A program made the position numbers and the translations under genes. This document shows, piece by piece, positions 42,072-50,820 of a stretch of 64,000 nucleotides of DNA; the stretch's first letter is position 1, and each line of letters begins with the position of its first letter. The notes under the pieces were generated by a model that worked only from the letters and a program-made list of their open reading frames with translations, did no database searches and was not told the DNA's origin. The stretch spans positions 1 through 64,000 of the forward strand of contig NZ_VHIV01000001.1 of NCBI RefSeq assembly GCF_006494425.1, written 5' to 3'. The stretch comes from Bacillus dicomae (GTDB lineage: Bacteria > Bacillota > Bacilli > Bacillales > Bacillaceae_G).

Positions 42072-43208
42072 ATGAGTGTTAAATCATTACAAGCAAAAGA
42101 TGTTGCAGAGAAAGTTTTATTCGGAGAGTTGTTTATTTTAGATGTTCGTAATGAGAAGGATTATGAAGATTGGAAAATTGAAGGGAAAGAAGTTACTTCA
42201 ATGAATGTGCCGTACTTTGATTTATTAGAGGGTGTAGATCATATTATAAGTGAATTACCTAAAGATAAAGATGTTTTAGTAGTATGCGCAAAAGAAGGAT
42301 CTTCTATATTTGTAGCAGAGCAATTAACAGAGGCTGGATTAGAAAATATTTATTATTTAGCTGGTGGTATGAAGGCATGGAGTGAATATGTAAAGCCTAT
42401 AAAAGTTGGAGATTTAAAAAATGGCGGAAGTATGTATCAGTTTAACCGTCTTGGAAAAGGCTGTTTATCTTATATGGTCGTTTCAAACGGTGAAGCAGCA
42501 GTTATTGATGCAGTAAGAACAGTTGAAGCATATGAAGAATTTGCGAAAGAGCATGATGTTACGATTACGAATGTAATGGATACGCATTTACATGCAGACC
42601 ATATTTCTGGAGGACGTAAGTTAGCGGAAAAAGTAGGGGGTACGTATTGGTTACCGCCAAAAGATGCGGAGGAAGTTGTTTTCGCATACGAACCACTTGT
42701 AGAAGGATCTGTTATTACGGTGGGGGGTACTAAAATTGAAATTGACGCATTATACTCACCGGGGCATACGATTGGAAGTACATCATTTATTGTAGACGAT
42801 TCCTATTTATTATCGGGCGATATTTTATTTGTAGATTCAATCGGGCGCCCAGATCTTGCTGGGAAGGCTGAAGATTGGGTGAGTGATTTACGAAATACGT
42901 TATATACACTTTATAAGGAGCTGTCTCAAGATTTAATTGTTTTACCAGCTCATTATTCAAAAATAAGTGAAATGGATGAAAGAGGTATTGTGAGTGCAAA
43001 CTTACAAGATCTATTTAAAGAGAATATAGGATTAAATATTATAGATGAGGCAGAGTTCCGTAAAAATGTAACAGAGAACTTACCGCCTCAGCCAAATGCG
43101 TATGAAGAAATCCGTCAAACAAATATGGGGAAAATTCATCCGAGTGTGGATGAAGAGCGTGAAATGGAGATTGGTCCAAATCGTTGTGCAGTGCACGATT
43201 CATTATAA
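42072..43208 (+). CDS. Rhodanese-persulfide dioxygenase fusion (CstB-like)
   Basis: 378 residues. An N-terminal rhodanese domain (about 5-108, Cys72 in VVCAKEG) precedes an ETHE1-like metallo-beta-lactamase domain (from about 120) with H172-L-H174-A-D176-H177 and the downstream SPGHT, SGDILF and PAHY metal ligands. It oxidises low-molecular-weight persulfides to sulfite and transfers sulfane sulfur. The domain order (rhodanese first) differs from S. aureus CstB, where the dioxygenase is first. GTAGGGGGTAAAAAG precedes the ATG and itself lies in a half-conserved ATACC...GGGTA sequence. Confidence 0.93.
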   Translation: MSVKSLQAKDVAEKVLFGELFILDVRNEKDYEDWKIEGKEVTSMNVPYFDLLEGVDHIISELPKDKDVLVVCAKEGSSIFVAEQLTEAGLENIYYLAGGMKAWSEYVKPIKVGDLKNGGSMYQFNRLGKGCLSYMVVSNGEAAVIDAVRTVEAYEEFAKEHDVTITNVMDTHLHADHISGGRKLAEKVGGTYWLPPKDAEEVVFAYEPLVEGSVITVGGTKIEIDALYSPGHTIGSTSFIVDDSYLLSGDILFVDSIGRPDLAGKAEDWVSDLRNTLYTLYKELSQDLIVLPAHYSKISEMDERGIVSANLQDLFKENIGLNIIDEAEFRKNVTENLPPQPNAYEEIRQTNMGKIHPSVDEEREMEIGPNRCAVHDSL

Positions 43209-43314
43209 AATAAAGCTTTAATCGACTATAGCTTAATGTTTTTACAGATGAGTTTTGAGATGGAGTATGACTACCCGCAAATAACGGGATAAAAATAAAA
43301 AACTGGAGGAATAG

Positions 43315-43545
43315 ATGATGAATGTAAAACAAGTATTAGATGCGAAAGATTTAGCATGTCCAATGCCGATTGTAAGAACGAAGAGAGCGATGGATACGTT
43401 ACAAACGGGAGAAGTGTTAGAAGTACAGGTAACTGATAAAGGATCAGTTAAGGATATTCCAGCATGGGCAAATAAAAGTGGCCATGACATATTAAAGCAT
43501 GAAGAAGAAGGCGATGTGCTGAAGTTTTGGATTAAGAAGGCGTAG
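43315..43545 (+). CDS. TusA-family sulfurtransferase
   Basis: 76-residue stand-alone TusA with the DLACPMPIV motif (C15). It carries sulfur as a persulfide between the rhodaneses and dioxygenase. It starts at one of two adjacent ATGs (43315, 43318) after GGAGG. About 55 percent identical by eye to the TusA domain of the fusion gene, suggesting a duplication. Confidence 0.92.
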   Translation: MMNVKQVLDAKDLACPMPIVRTKRAMDTLQTGEVLEVQVTDKGSVKDIPAWANKSGHDILKHEEEGDVLKFWIKKA

Positions 43546-43582
43546 GAAAAAATAATGTTATAAATGCAGAGAGGTTGGTTAT

Positions 43583-43942
43583 ATGAACACAATATTAAGT
43601 ACGCTTTTCATTGTACTTGCTGCATGGTTTGTTATTTCTCGCTTTTCACCTGTGAAAGGTGTCCGAAATATAAATGGAAAAGAATTAAAAAGTATCGTGG
43701 GGAAAAAGGGGAAGTACTTTATCGATGTTCGTACAGTAGGTGAATATAGAGGGAATCATATGAAAGAATTTCAAAATATCCCGCTAAATGAGCTAGCTAG
43801 CAAGGCGAATCAATTAGATAAGAATAAGGAAGTAATCGTTATTTGTCAGAGCGGGATGAGAAGTAAGCAGGCTGCAAAAGTATTAAAAAAATTAGGATTT
43901 CAGCACATTATAAACGTTTCAGGTGGTATGAATGGTTTGTGA
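43583..43942 (+). CDS. Membrane-anchored rhodanese
   Basis: 119 residues. A short N-terminal hydrophobic helix (3-19) anchors a single rhodanese domain with active Cys88 in VICQSGMRSKQA. It probably faces the cytosol, because the anchor is followed by basic residues (SRFSPVKGVR). It handles sulfane sulfur at the membrane. The next rhodanese gene starts 14 bases after it. Confidence 0.9.
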   Translation: MNTILSTLFIVLAAWFVISRFSPVKGVRNINGKELKSIVGKKGKYFIDVRTVGEYRGNHMKEFQNIPLNELASKANQLDKNKEVIVICQSGMRSKQAAKVLKKLGFQHIINVSGGMNGL

Positions 43943-43956
43943 GGAGGGAATTTAAA

Positions 43957-44253
43957 ATGAAAGAAATGACTGCGAAAGAAGTAGAGGAAAGATTGTTATG
44001 TAAAGAAGCAGTAAATATTGTGGATGTACGTGAAGTGGAAGAAGTGGCGGAAGGGAAAATTCCAGAAGCATGTAATATTCCGCTAAGGCTATTAGAGTTT
44101 CGTATGCATGAACTAGACAAGAACAAGGAATATATTATCGTTTGCCGTTCAGGCGGGAGAAGTGCAAGAGCTGTTCAGTTTTTAGAAAGTTACGGTTTTC
44201 GAGTAATTAATATGGTAGATGGTATGTTAGCTTGGGAAGGTCAAGTAGAATAG
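43957..44253 (+). CDS. Single-domain rhodanese
   Basis: 98-residue cytosolic rhodanese with active Cys63 in IVCRSGGRSARA and N-terminal VEERLLCKEAVNIVDVRE. GAGGAGGG precedes ATG 43957; an earlier in-frame non-ATG start overlaps the preceding gene and is unlikely. It is the fifth rhodanese domain in this cluster, counting fusions. Confidence 0.92.
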   Translation: MKEMTAKEVEERLLCKEAVNIVDVREVEEVAEGKIPEACNIPLRLLEFRMHELDKNKEYIIVCRSGGRSARAVQFLESYGFRVINMVDGMLAWEGQVE

Positions 44254-44281
44254 GGCGAAACGATTTTTTATAAAAATAAAA

Positions 44282-44297
44282 ATACCCATATGGGTAA
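44282..44297. promoter_or_regulatory. CstR-type operator 4
   Basis: ATACCCATATGGGTAA with a perfect 14-bp palindromic core (TACCCATATGGGTA), 17 bases before the DsrE-like gene. Confidence 0.7.
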
Positions 44298-44313
44298 TCG
44301 GAGGGAGAACAAC

Positions 44314-44793
44314 ATGGAACAACAGAAGAAAACAACAATCGTTTTGTTTAGTGGAGATTATGATAAAGCGATGGCTGCTTATATTATTGCAAATGGTGCA
44401 GCGGCGTATGATCAAGAGGTGACTATTTTTCATACTTTCTGGGGATTAAATGCTTTAAGGAAAGATGAACCTGTGAAGGTAAAGAAAACTTTCATAGAAA
44501 AAGTATTTGGAAAAATGATGCCGCGCGGTGCGGATAAGATGGGATTATCAAAAATGAATTTTGCTGGTATGGGACCAAAGATGATTAAAGGTATTATGAA
44601 AAAACATAATGCGATGCCTTTACCAGATTTAATTGATTTGGCGAAAGAACAGGGGATTAAACTTGTAGCTTGTCAAATGACAGTAGATTTATTAGGGTTA
44701 AAAGAGGAAGAGATTATGGAAGGGGTAGAGTTTGCAGGAGTAGGAGCATATTTAGCAGATGCTTCGGATGGGAATGTGAACTTATTCATTTAA
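44314..44793 (+). CDS. DsrE/DsrF-like peroxiredoxin-fold sulfur protein (DsrE2 type)
   Basis: 159 residues. Start KTTIVLFSGDYDKAMAAYIIANGAAA and the MMPRGADKMGLSKMNFAGMG insert are typical of DsrE2 proteins; the conserved Cys120 in KLVACQMTVDLLG is the likely sulfur carrier. It works with TusA and rhodaneses in other sulfur oxidisers. ATG 44314 after GGAGGGAG, directly behind CstR operator 4. It is followed by the TauE exporter. Confidence 0.92.
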   Translation: MEQQKKTTIVLFSGDYDKAMAAYIIANGAAAYDQEVTIFHTFWGLNALRKDEPVKVKKTFIEKVFGKMMPRGADKMGLSKMNFAGMGPKMIKGIMKKHNAMPLPDLIDLAKEQGIKLVACQMTVDLLGLKEEEIMEGVEFAGVGAYLADASDGNVNLFI

Positions 44794-44826
44794 ATCACCT
44801 TCTCTTTAGAAGGCAGGGGATATAAG

Positions 44827-45591
44827 GTGAGTTTAGTCGTATTACTTTTTATAATTGGATTTATAGGTTCGTTCATATCAGGAATGGTTGGGATTGGCGG
44901 TGCGATTATTAATTATCCGATGATCTTATACATTCCGGTGTTGCTAGGATTTACTGGCTATACGTCACATGAAGTGAGTGGTATTACAGCGGTGCAAGTA
45001 TTCTTTGCAACTTTTGCAGGGGCATGGGCCTATCGGAAAAGTAATGATATGGATAAAACGTTAGTTATGTATATGGGAGCTAGTATATTAATAGGAAGTT
45101 TCATAGGGAGTTTTGGTGCTAACGTATTAGAGGAACATACGGTCAATGTTGTTTATGCAGCATTAGCCACAATTGCTGCTATTATGATGTTCGTACCGAA
45201 ACGAAATAATGGCGATAAAGTGAAATATAATAAATGGTTAGCAAGTTTGCTAGCATTTATTGTAGGCGGAGCCTCAGGTATTATAGGTGCTGGAGGTTCG
45301 TTCCTTTTAGTTCCGATTATGCTAGTTATTTTAAAATTGCCGATACGTACAACAATAGCAACATCTATCGCTATTACGTTTATTTCCTCAGTAGGGATTA
45401 CAACTGGAAAAGTGATAACTGGACAAGTAGTTGTAATTCCAGCTCTTATTATTGCGATTGCAAGTATCTTTGCAGCGCCGCTGGGAGCGCGAGTAGGGAA
45501 GAGGATCAATCAAAAAGCACTACAATATATGTTATCGATTTTGATTGTAGGTACTGCTGTTAAGATGTGGATTGATATGTTATCGAAATAA
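44827..45591 (+). CDS. TauE/SafE-family sulfite/organosulfur exporter
   Basis: 254 residues, about eight helices, with the duplicated TauE signature GMVGIGGAIINYPMIL near residue 20 and GASGIIGAGGSFLLVPIML in the second half. It probably exports the sulfite or thiosulfate produced by the persulfide dioxygenase. GTG 44827 after GCAGGGGATATAAG. Last gene of the cluster; terminator follows directly. Confidence 0.92.
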   Translation: MSLVVLLFIIGFIGSFISGMVGIGGAIINYPMILYIPVLLGFTGYTSHEVSGITAVQVFFATFAGAWAYRKSNDMDKTLVMYMGASILIGSFIGSFGANVLEEHTVNVVYAALATIAAIMMFVPKRNNGDKVKYNKWLASLLAFIVGGASGIIGAGGSFLLVPIMLVILKLPIRTTIATSIAITFISSVGITTGKVITGQVVVIPALIIAIASIFAAPLGARVGKRINQKALQYMLSILIVGTAVKMWIDMLSK

Positions 45592-45625
45592 AAGGATGGC
45601 GCTGCTTGCAGCCCATCCTTTTATT
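45590..45625. terminator. Bidirectional terminator of the sulfur cluster
   Basis: Stem AAAAGGATGG / CCATCCTTTT with an internal GCTGC/GCAGC extension. Confidence 0.85.
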
Positions 45626-45651
45626 TATCCTGCTATTAGAAGGCAGGTTGA

Positions 45652-46092
45652 TTATGCCCAAATAACTTTCATTAAGTTTTTATATTCGTCATTTGCTAAT
45701 TTATATAGCATTCTCGTATGTTCAAAGACAAGTGCTGGATTAAAGTTTGGTTCTGAGAATGCAAGAGATGCTGAAATATCAATTGCATTTTGCTTGTTTA
45801 GCGTGAACTTTGCGAATCGATAAGATGTGTTTAGTTCATTAATAACGTGCAAAATATCATTTGTTGATGCTTCATTAGGTACGTGAGCAACATTGAAGCA
45901 GTATATATCTACAGTAGGATGTTCGTTTTGGAAAGCAGCGATAAGTTGAATTTTTGCTCCAGCTTCTGTCTCTAGCCCTACTGAAAAATGAACAGAACCA
46001 TCATTTTCATCTATATTTTCTTCCATGTATATATCGTTTGATTTTAAGTAGTCTTTAAAATCTGAGATGTTATGTTTTACTGCAGCTTTCAT
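45652..46092 (-). CDS. YbjN-like small protein
   Basis: 146-residue soluble alpha/beta protein resembling the YbjN / type III secretion chaperone-like fold: N-terminal strand-helix, central VHFSVGLETEAGAKIQLIAAFQNEHPTVDIYCFNVAHV and a helix NDILHVINELNTSYRFAKFTL. Role unknown; in other bacteria YbjN proteins modulate stress responses. Monocistronic, minus strand. Family call is by general pattern. Confidence 0.6.
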   Translation of the reverse strand: MKAAVKHNISDFKDYLKSNDIYMEENIDENDGSVHFSVGLETEAGAKIQLIAAFQNEHPTVDIYCFNVAHVPNEASTNDILHVINELNTSYRFAKFTLNKQNAIDISASLAFSEPNFNPALVFEHTRMLYKLANDEYKNLMKVIWA

Positions 46093-46196
46093 AAGTATGA
46101 GCCCCCTGATAATTGGAATAGATTGCTACTATTTATTATAATTTAAAAATATTAAAAAAGATAGTTAGAAAGTTCTGATTTTTAATCATGGAGAAA

Positions 46197-46243
46197 TAAA
46201 AAGAAGCAGTACTCTACCTCCATAGAGAACTGCTTCTTTTTTA
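46197..46243 (-). terminator. Terminator of the LCP gene
   Basis: Stem AAGAAGCAGT / ACTGCTTCTT extended by CTCT/AGAG, with A and T runs on both sides; overlaps the stop codon. Confidence 0.88.
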
Positions 46244-47449
46244 TTCATTGTCGTTAGACGATGTTTCTGTGTTTTCACTGCTATTTTTATTCTTATTTTT
46301 CACTTCATTGTTACTTGATTCGCGTTCACTTGAATTTACAGACTTAGATTCTTTTGTTTTCTCTGTGCTTGTTTTTTTCGAATCAGAGTCTGTTTTTGTA
46401 TATGCAGGTAATCCAAGGTGAGCACGAAGTTCATTCGTAACATTTGCTAATTCTTTTTTATCTGGATTGTAGTAATACGTTCGGCCGCCACCAGCAGATT
46501 TGCTACATGTATCATCACCTTTTTCCATATAGCAGTCTTCACCTTGAATTTGTAATTTCTCAATTTCTGAATCCGATCCATACTTATAGAATGAAAGCAT
46601 ATCATCGAATGTTAAGTTTGTAACGAATTGTCCGTTAATATCATCAATGATGTTACCAACTTTTGTTACAGATCCAACACTTGTTAGTTTCTTTAAAATC
46701 GCTTCAATAACGAGTTGTTGACGTTGTCCACGCATTGCATCACTATCGATGTGGCGCGTTCTAGCAAGAGCAAGAGCTTCTTCACTATTTAGCTTTTGAA
46801 CACCTTTTTTCAGATGAATTGCATCAGCATTATCATTACTATCTTGTTCAGTAAATTCAACTGGTACATCGACTTCAATCCCGCCTAAATCATCGACAAT
46901 TTTCATAAATGATTTGAAATTAAACTTTACAAAGTAATCGACAGGAACATTCATTAGTTTTTCAACTGCATCGATACTTGCTTGTGGTCCACCATCTTTT
47001 CCGTTTTTAGTAGAACCGTATGCATGAGCGTGTGTAATTTTATCTTTTTTCTTTTCCACTGGAATATAAGTATATGTATCACGTGGAATACTTAATAGTT
47101 TTACAGTTTTGCTATCTTTATTAAACGTTGCAAGTAATAGTGCATCCGTTCTTATAGCTTCCCCATATTCTTTCCCACGGACATCGCTTTCATCAACACC
47201 CATGACTAAGACAGAGACATTGTTCGTAATAGGTTTTACAGCTTTGTCACGTAAATCAGATTTATCACCGCGCGCTAAATCATGTGCGGCATTTCGAACA
47301 GCAGAAGATGCTTTATTTACTAAAAACCAAGTATAACCGCCACCTATTATTAAAAAGAATAGAATAACGCTTATAATAATTTTTGTTTTTTTCTTACCTT
47401 TTTTCGGTTTACTGCGTGTATTTTCTTGCAAAGATGGGTTTTGCTCCAT
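46241..47449 (-). CDS. LCP-family wall-polymer ligase (LytR-CpsA-Psr)
   Basis: 402 residues from ATG 47449 (AAGGAG, eight-base spacing; the frame to 47485 has no site). A short basic cytosolic N terminus, one membrane helix (about 25-45) and the LCP domain follow, with VLVMGVDESD, RTDALLLATF, LLSIPRDTYTYI, GGIEVDVP and ARTRHIDSDAMRGQRQQ, which hold the pyrophosphate-binding Arg and Asp residues. LCP enzymes attach secondary wall polysaccharide or teichoic polymers to peptidoglycan; B. cereus-group genomes have several copies. The C-terminal 60 residues are Ser/Asn/Glu/Lys-rich and disordered. Confidence 0.93.
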   Translation of the reverse strand: MEQNPSLQENTRSKPKKGKKKTKIIISVILFFLIIGGGYTWFLVNKASSAVRNAAHDLARGDKSDLRDKAVKPITNNVSVLVMGVDESDVRGKEYGEAIRTDALLLATFNKDSKTVKLLSIPRDTYTYIPVEKKKDKITHAHAYGSTKNGKDGGPQASIDAVEKLMNVPVDYFVKFNFKSFMKIVDDLGGIEVDVPVEFTEQDSNDNADAIHLKKGVQKLNSEEALALARTRHIDSDAMRGQRQQLVIEAILKKLTSVGSVTKVGNIIDDINGQFVTNLTFDDMLSFYKYGSDSEIEKLQIQGEDCYMEKGDDTCSKSAGGGRTYYYNPDKKELANVTNELRAHLGLPAYTKTDSDSKKTSTEKTKESKSVNSSERESSNNEVKNKNKNSSENTETSSNDNE

Positions 47450-47763
47450 TTCTTGTACTCCTTCATTTGAATTGAAATACGACACTCATATCCACTTATT
47501 ATAATGAAATTTGACGAAAAAAAACATTACAAATCATTTACATTTCGTAAAAATTCAATATATTTATAAAAAGTCAGATTTTTTATATTTTATTTTTGAG
47601 ATGTAGAATAAGTATAAGTTGTTTTAGTGGAAATGAAAATATGTATTATGAGAAAGTAATAGAGAAGTAAGATTTGTTGAAATATAGCCATGAAGAAATG
47701 AGTAGGTTTAATTATTTCTTCTATATAATAAAGAAGAAATTTACGGATAAAGGAGCGGACATA
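47450..47763. other. Divergent intergenic region LCP / YhdH
   Basis: 314 bases, AT-rich, with an ATTATAAT box at 47498-47505 usable as -10 by the minus-strand LCP gene and a TATATAATAAAG stretch near 47724 towards YhdH. The open frames here lack binding sites. No operator-like palindrome noticed. Confidence 0.4.
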
Positions 47764-48762
47764 ATGGATCATACATCATTCCGAGCAATCGTTGTGAACG
47801 AAACAGAAAGTAAGCAGTTTGTAAGAAACGTTGTAGAGAGAGAAGTAAGTAGTTTACCTGAGGGAGACGTGTTAATACAGGTTCATTATTCTTCATTAAA
47901 TTATAAAGATGCTCTTTCAGCCACAGGTAATAAAGGGGTTACGAGAACATATCCTCATACGCCAGGAATTGATGCAGCAGGAGAAGTTGTGAGTAGTGAA
48001 GATGAAACCATTAAAGTAGGAGATCAAGTCATTGTAACGGGATATGATTTAGGCATGAATACTTCTGGTGGTTTCGGAGAATATATTCGCGTGCCATCGT
48101 CTTGGGTCATTCCTTTACCAGAGGGAATGTCATTAAAGGAAAGTATGATGTACGGGACAGCAGGTTTTACAGCTGCTTTATCGGTATATAAGCTTATCGG
48201 AGCAGGTATAACGCCTAGTATGGGCGATGTTTTAGTAACGGGTGCTACAGGAGGCGTAGGGAGTGTAGCGGTTAGTATTTTAAGTAAGTTAGGGTTTAAT
48301 GTAGTAGGAGCGACAGGGAAAATGGAAGAGCAAGAGATGCTACTACGTTTAGGAGTGAAAAAAGTGGTTCATCGCGCGGAATTGAATGATGAATCCGGAA
48401 GACCAATGCTTAAAGGAATATACGCCGGGGTTATCGATACTGTAGGCGGACATATGTTAGAAACAGCTTTAAAAACGGTAAAGTATGGCGGTTGTGTAAC
48501 GACATGCGGTAATGTGGCAGGCCAGGAATTACAAACAACGGTATATCCGTTTATTTTGCGAGGTATAAGCCTTTTAGGAATCGATTCTGTGCAATGCCCA
48601 GTGGATGTGAGAAGAGATGTATGGACGCTCTTAGCAAGTGAATGGAAAAATAAAGAGCTACTATCTTATACAGAAGAATGTACATTAGAAGCGTTAGATG
48701 AGAAGTTTACATTTATATTGCAAGGAAAGTTAAAAGGAAGAACAGTTATAAATATGAAATGA
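47764..48762 (+). CDS. YhdH/YhfP-family quinone oxidoreductase
   Basis: 332-residue zinc-free medium-chain reductase. Blocks are VHYSSLNYKDALSATG, the TPGIDAAGEV fold and the NADPH-binding VTGATGGVGSVAVSILSKLG. Members such as E. coli YhdH/AcuI reduce acrylyl-CoA; the physiological substrate in Bacillus is not settled. ATG 47764 follows AAGGAGCGGACATA; the long frame from 47674 has no site. Monocistronic. Confidence 0.92.
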   Translation: MDHTSFRAIVVNETESKQFVRNVVEREVSSLPEGDVLIQVHYSSLNYKDALSATGNKGVTRTYPHTPGIDAAGEVVSSEDETIKVGDQVIVTGYDLGMNTSGGFGEYIRVPSSWVIPLPEGMSLKESMMYGTAGFTAALSVYKLIGAGITPSMGDVLVTGATGGVGSVAVSILSKLGFNVVGATGKMEEQEMLLRLGVKKVVHRAELNDESGRPMLKGIYAGVIDTVGGHMLETALKTVKYGGCVTTCGNVAGQELQTTVYPFILRGISLLGIDSVQCPVDVRRDVWTLLASEWKNKELLSYTEECTLEALDEKFTFILQGKLKGRTVINMK

Positions 48763-48794
48763 AAAAAGAGACGCTTACATTAGCGTCTCTTTCC
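48763..48794. terminator. Bidirectional terminator
   Basis: Stem AGAGACGCT / AGCGTCTCT with A6 before and T-rich sequence after, between convergent genes. Confidence 0.87.
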
Positions 48795-48796
48795 TA

Positions 48797-50452
48797 TTAT
48801 AACGATTGTTTTAAATTAACTTTACCTTGTTCACCTAAAACACCGTCAGCAATATTTACAGCGTGATCACCGATACGCTCTAAGTTACTTACCATATCAA
48901 CGAAGATGATACTTGCATCGCCTGAACAGCTACGTTCGTTTAGACGTATTACGTGACGTTTGCGAAGAACACGTTCCATTTGGTCAATTTTACGTTCTTT
49001 TGCAATAACAGTTTGAGCTAGTTCAGTATCGAAGTTTGTTAAAGCTTCAATTGCGTCTTGTAATGTTGAAATTGTTAATTCAAGCATTTCATTTAATTCA
49101 GCTAGTGCCTCATCCGATAGTGACACACGGTTTGAAATTTGGAAATCTACAAGTTCTACAAGGTTTTCTACATGATCACCGACACGTTCAATATCTCCAA
49201 CAACACCAGCTAAAACGGAATGTTTTTCAGAATCCGTAGGTGAAAGTGGCTTTTCTGATAGTAAAACTAAATACTCGGTAATTTTTTTATCTAAATTGTT
49301 AATAGCGCCTTCTAATTGAGTAGCCATATTCGCATGTTTTTTGTCTTGTGTATTTAAAAATTGATTTGCTTCTTTTAATCCATGTAATGAAAACTCAGCC
49401 ATACGAATAATTTCTTTTTGGGCTTCTGTTAAAGCAATAGCTGGAGATTGTTCAATAAAGATTGGATTTAAATGTTGCGGTTTGAAATCAATAGCAGCAT
49501 CTTCACCACGAATAATTTTTGTTACAATCCAGGCTAATACTGCAATGAATGGGAACTGAATGATTGTATTCGTTACGTTAAATGTTCCATGTGCGAATGC
49601 AATTGTCATTTCTGGATTTAAATTTAATGACGTTTGGAAATATTGAATTAAACTTGTAAATGGTATTAATATAATCGTAAAGATAATGGTACCGATTATA
49701 TTAAAGATAACGTGAACTAATGCTGCACGTCTTGCTGCAATTGAAGTACCGATTGCTGCTAATACTGCTGTAATTGTCGTACCGATGTTGTCACCGAACA
49801 ATACAGGAAGGGCAGCTTGTAAATCGATTGCACCTTGACCGAATAATTCTTGTAAAATACCGATTGTTGCGCTTGAGCTTTGCACAATTAAAGTGAAGAC
49901 TGTACCGACAATAATTCCTAAAATTGGATTATCACTCATGCTAATCATTAAATCTTGGAATGACTCTAAAGAACGAAGAGGTTTCATACCTGCGCTCATT
50001 AATTCTAAACCGAAGAATAACATACCAAAACCGAATACAACTTGACCTACAGAATGTACTTTTTTATTTTTAAAGAAGAATAGTAAAATCGCTCCAACGG
50101 CCATAACTGGGAGAGCGTATTCTCCGATTTTAATTCCGATAATAAATGCAGTAACTGTCGTACCGATGTTCGCACCCATAATAACACCGATTGCTTGTCT
50201 TAATGTCATAAATCCAGCACTTACAAGTCCGACTGTTAAAGCTGTTGTTCCTGAACTTGATTGGATTAATACAGTAACTAACATACCTGCTAGTACACCC
50301 ATCAATGGGTTTGTTGTAAAACGATCTAGAATATCGCGAAGACGATCTCCAGCTGCTTGTTGCAGTCCATCGCCCATGTATTTAATCCCGAATAAGAAAA
50401 TACCTAATCCACCAATGAACTGGAAGATCATATCTTGAACATTGTATTCCAC
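48797..50452 (-). CDS. Na+/phosphate cotransporter with PhoU-like domain
   Basis: 551 residues. Two Na/Pi cotransport repeats with QSSSGTTALTVG and QSSSATIGI signatures (the paired QSSS motifs) fill the first 310 residues, about eight helices. A C-terminal PhoU-like four-helix domain (about 340-551) has two E-R-x-G-D-H motifs (IERVGDHVENL, LERIGDHAVNI). It moves phosphate with sodium, or the PhoU part senses phosphate or nucleotides. GTG 50452 is eight bases after AAGGAG; the upstream GTG at 50461 overlaps that site. Confidence 0.92.
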   Translation of the reverse strand: MEYNVQDMIFQFIGGLGIFLFGIKYMGDGLQQAAGDRLRDILDRFTTNPLMGVLAGMLVTVLIQSSSGTTALTVGLVSAGFMTLRQAIGVIMGANIGTTVTAFIIGIKIGEYALPVMAVGAILLFFFKNKKVHSVGQVVFGFGMLFFGLELMSAGMKPLRSLESFQDLMISMSDNPILGIIVGTVFTLIVQSSSATIGILQELFGQGAIDLQAALPVLFGDNIGTTITAVLAAIGTSIAARRAALVHVIFNIIGTIIFTIILIPFTSLIQYFQTSLNLNPEMTIAFAHGTFNVTNTIIQFPFIAVLAWIVTKIIRGEDAAIDFKPQHLNPIFIEQSPAIALTEAQKEIIRMAEFSLHGLKEANQFLNTQDKKHANMATQLEGAINNLDKKITEYLVLLSEKPLSPTDSEKHSVLAGVVGDIERVGDHVENLVELVDFQISNRVSLSDEALAELNEMLELTISTLQDAIEALTNFDTELAQTVIAKERKIDQMERVLRKRHVIRLNERSCSGDASIIFVDMVSNLERIGDHAVNIADGVLGEQGKVNLKQSL

Positions 50453-50803
50453 GCATTCCACTCCTTAAATTTCATGTACGATGTAATTATTAACTGAACC
50501 TTGAGTAACTGTAAACGGTTTATTAGTAAAATTTACACTAAATTTACAAAGGGGTGAAAAGTTTACAATTCTTTAAAGAAACAGCTGGATTTAATTGGTT
50601 TTAGTCCTCTATAAAAGAGCTTTTTGTAAAGAAATCACACTCTTTAGAATAGTATTTTTCATTTGTATATCAAGGAAAGCGTCTGTGAGTTCATCGTATA
50701 TTTTTTGATGAAAGTTAAAAAAATATGTAGGGAAATGCATGTAGTTTTATAACAACAAAATGAGGGAGAACCATTCTTTTAAAACAATAAAAAAGCTACT
50801 GAA
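50453..50803. other. Intergenic region upstream of the Na/Pi gene
   Basis: 351 bases, AT-rich. It holds the terminator of the MFS gene (50789-50820), a loose cre-like TGTAAACGGTTTAT (50510-50523), and a minus-strand 43-codon frame (50609-50740) without a ribosome binding site. Nothing else supported. Confidence 0.4.
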
Positions 50804-50820
50804 TTATCCAGCAGCTTTTT
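50789..50820 (-). terminator. Terminator of the MFS gene
   Basis: Stem AAAAGCT-A-CTG / CAG-C-AGCTTTT; T-rich on the minus strand, overlapping the stop codon at 50804. Confidence 0.8.

Noticed and set aside
43272..43291. TACCCGCAAATAACGGGATA as another CstR operator
   Set aside because: Spacing of the half-sites is wrong (20 instead of 16 bases) and it lies in the middle of the gene run; more likely a small hairpin.
50510..50523. TGTAAACGGTTTAT as a cre site before the Na/Pi gene
   Set aside because: Two mismatches in the important right end of the consensus, and no sugar link for the gene.
50609..50740. Minus-strand 43-codon frame (MHFPTYFFNF...), protein-like in composition
   Set aside because: No ribosome binding site before its ATG and no supporting neighbour; kept only as a note in the intergenic entry.
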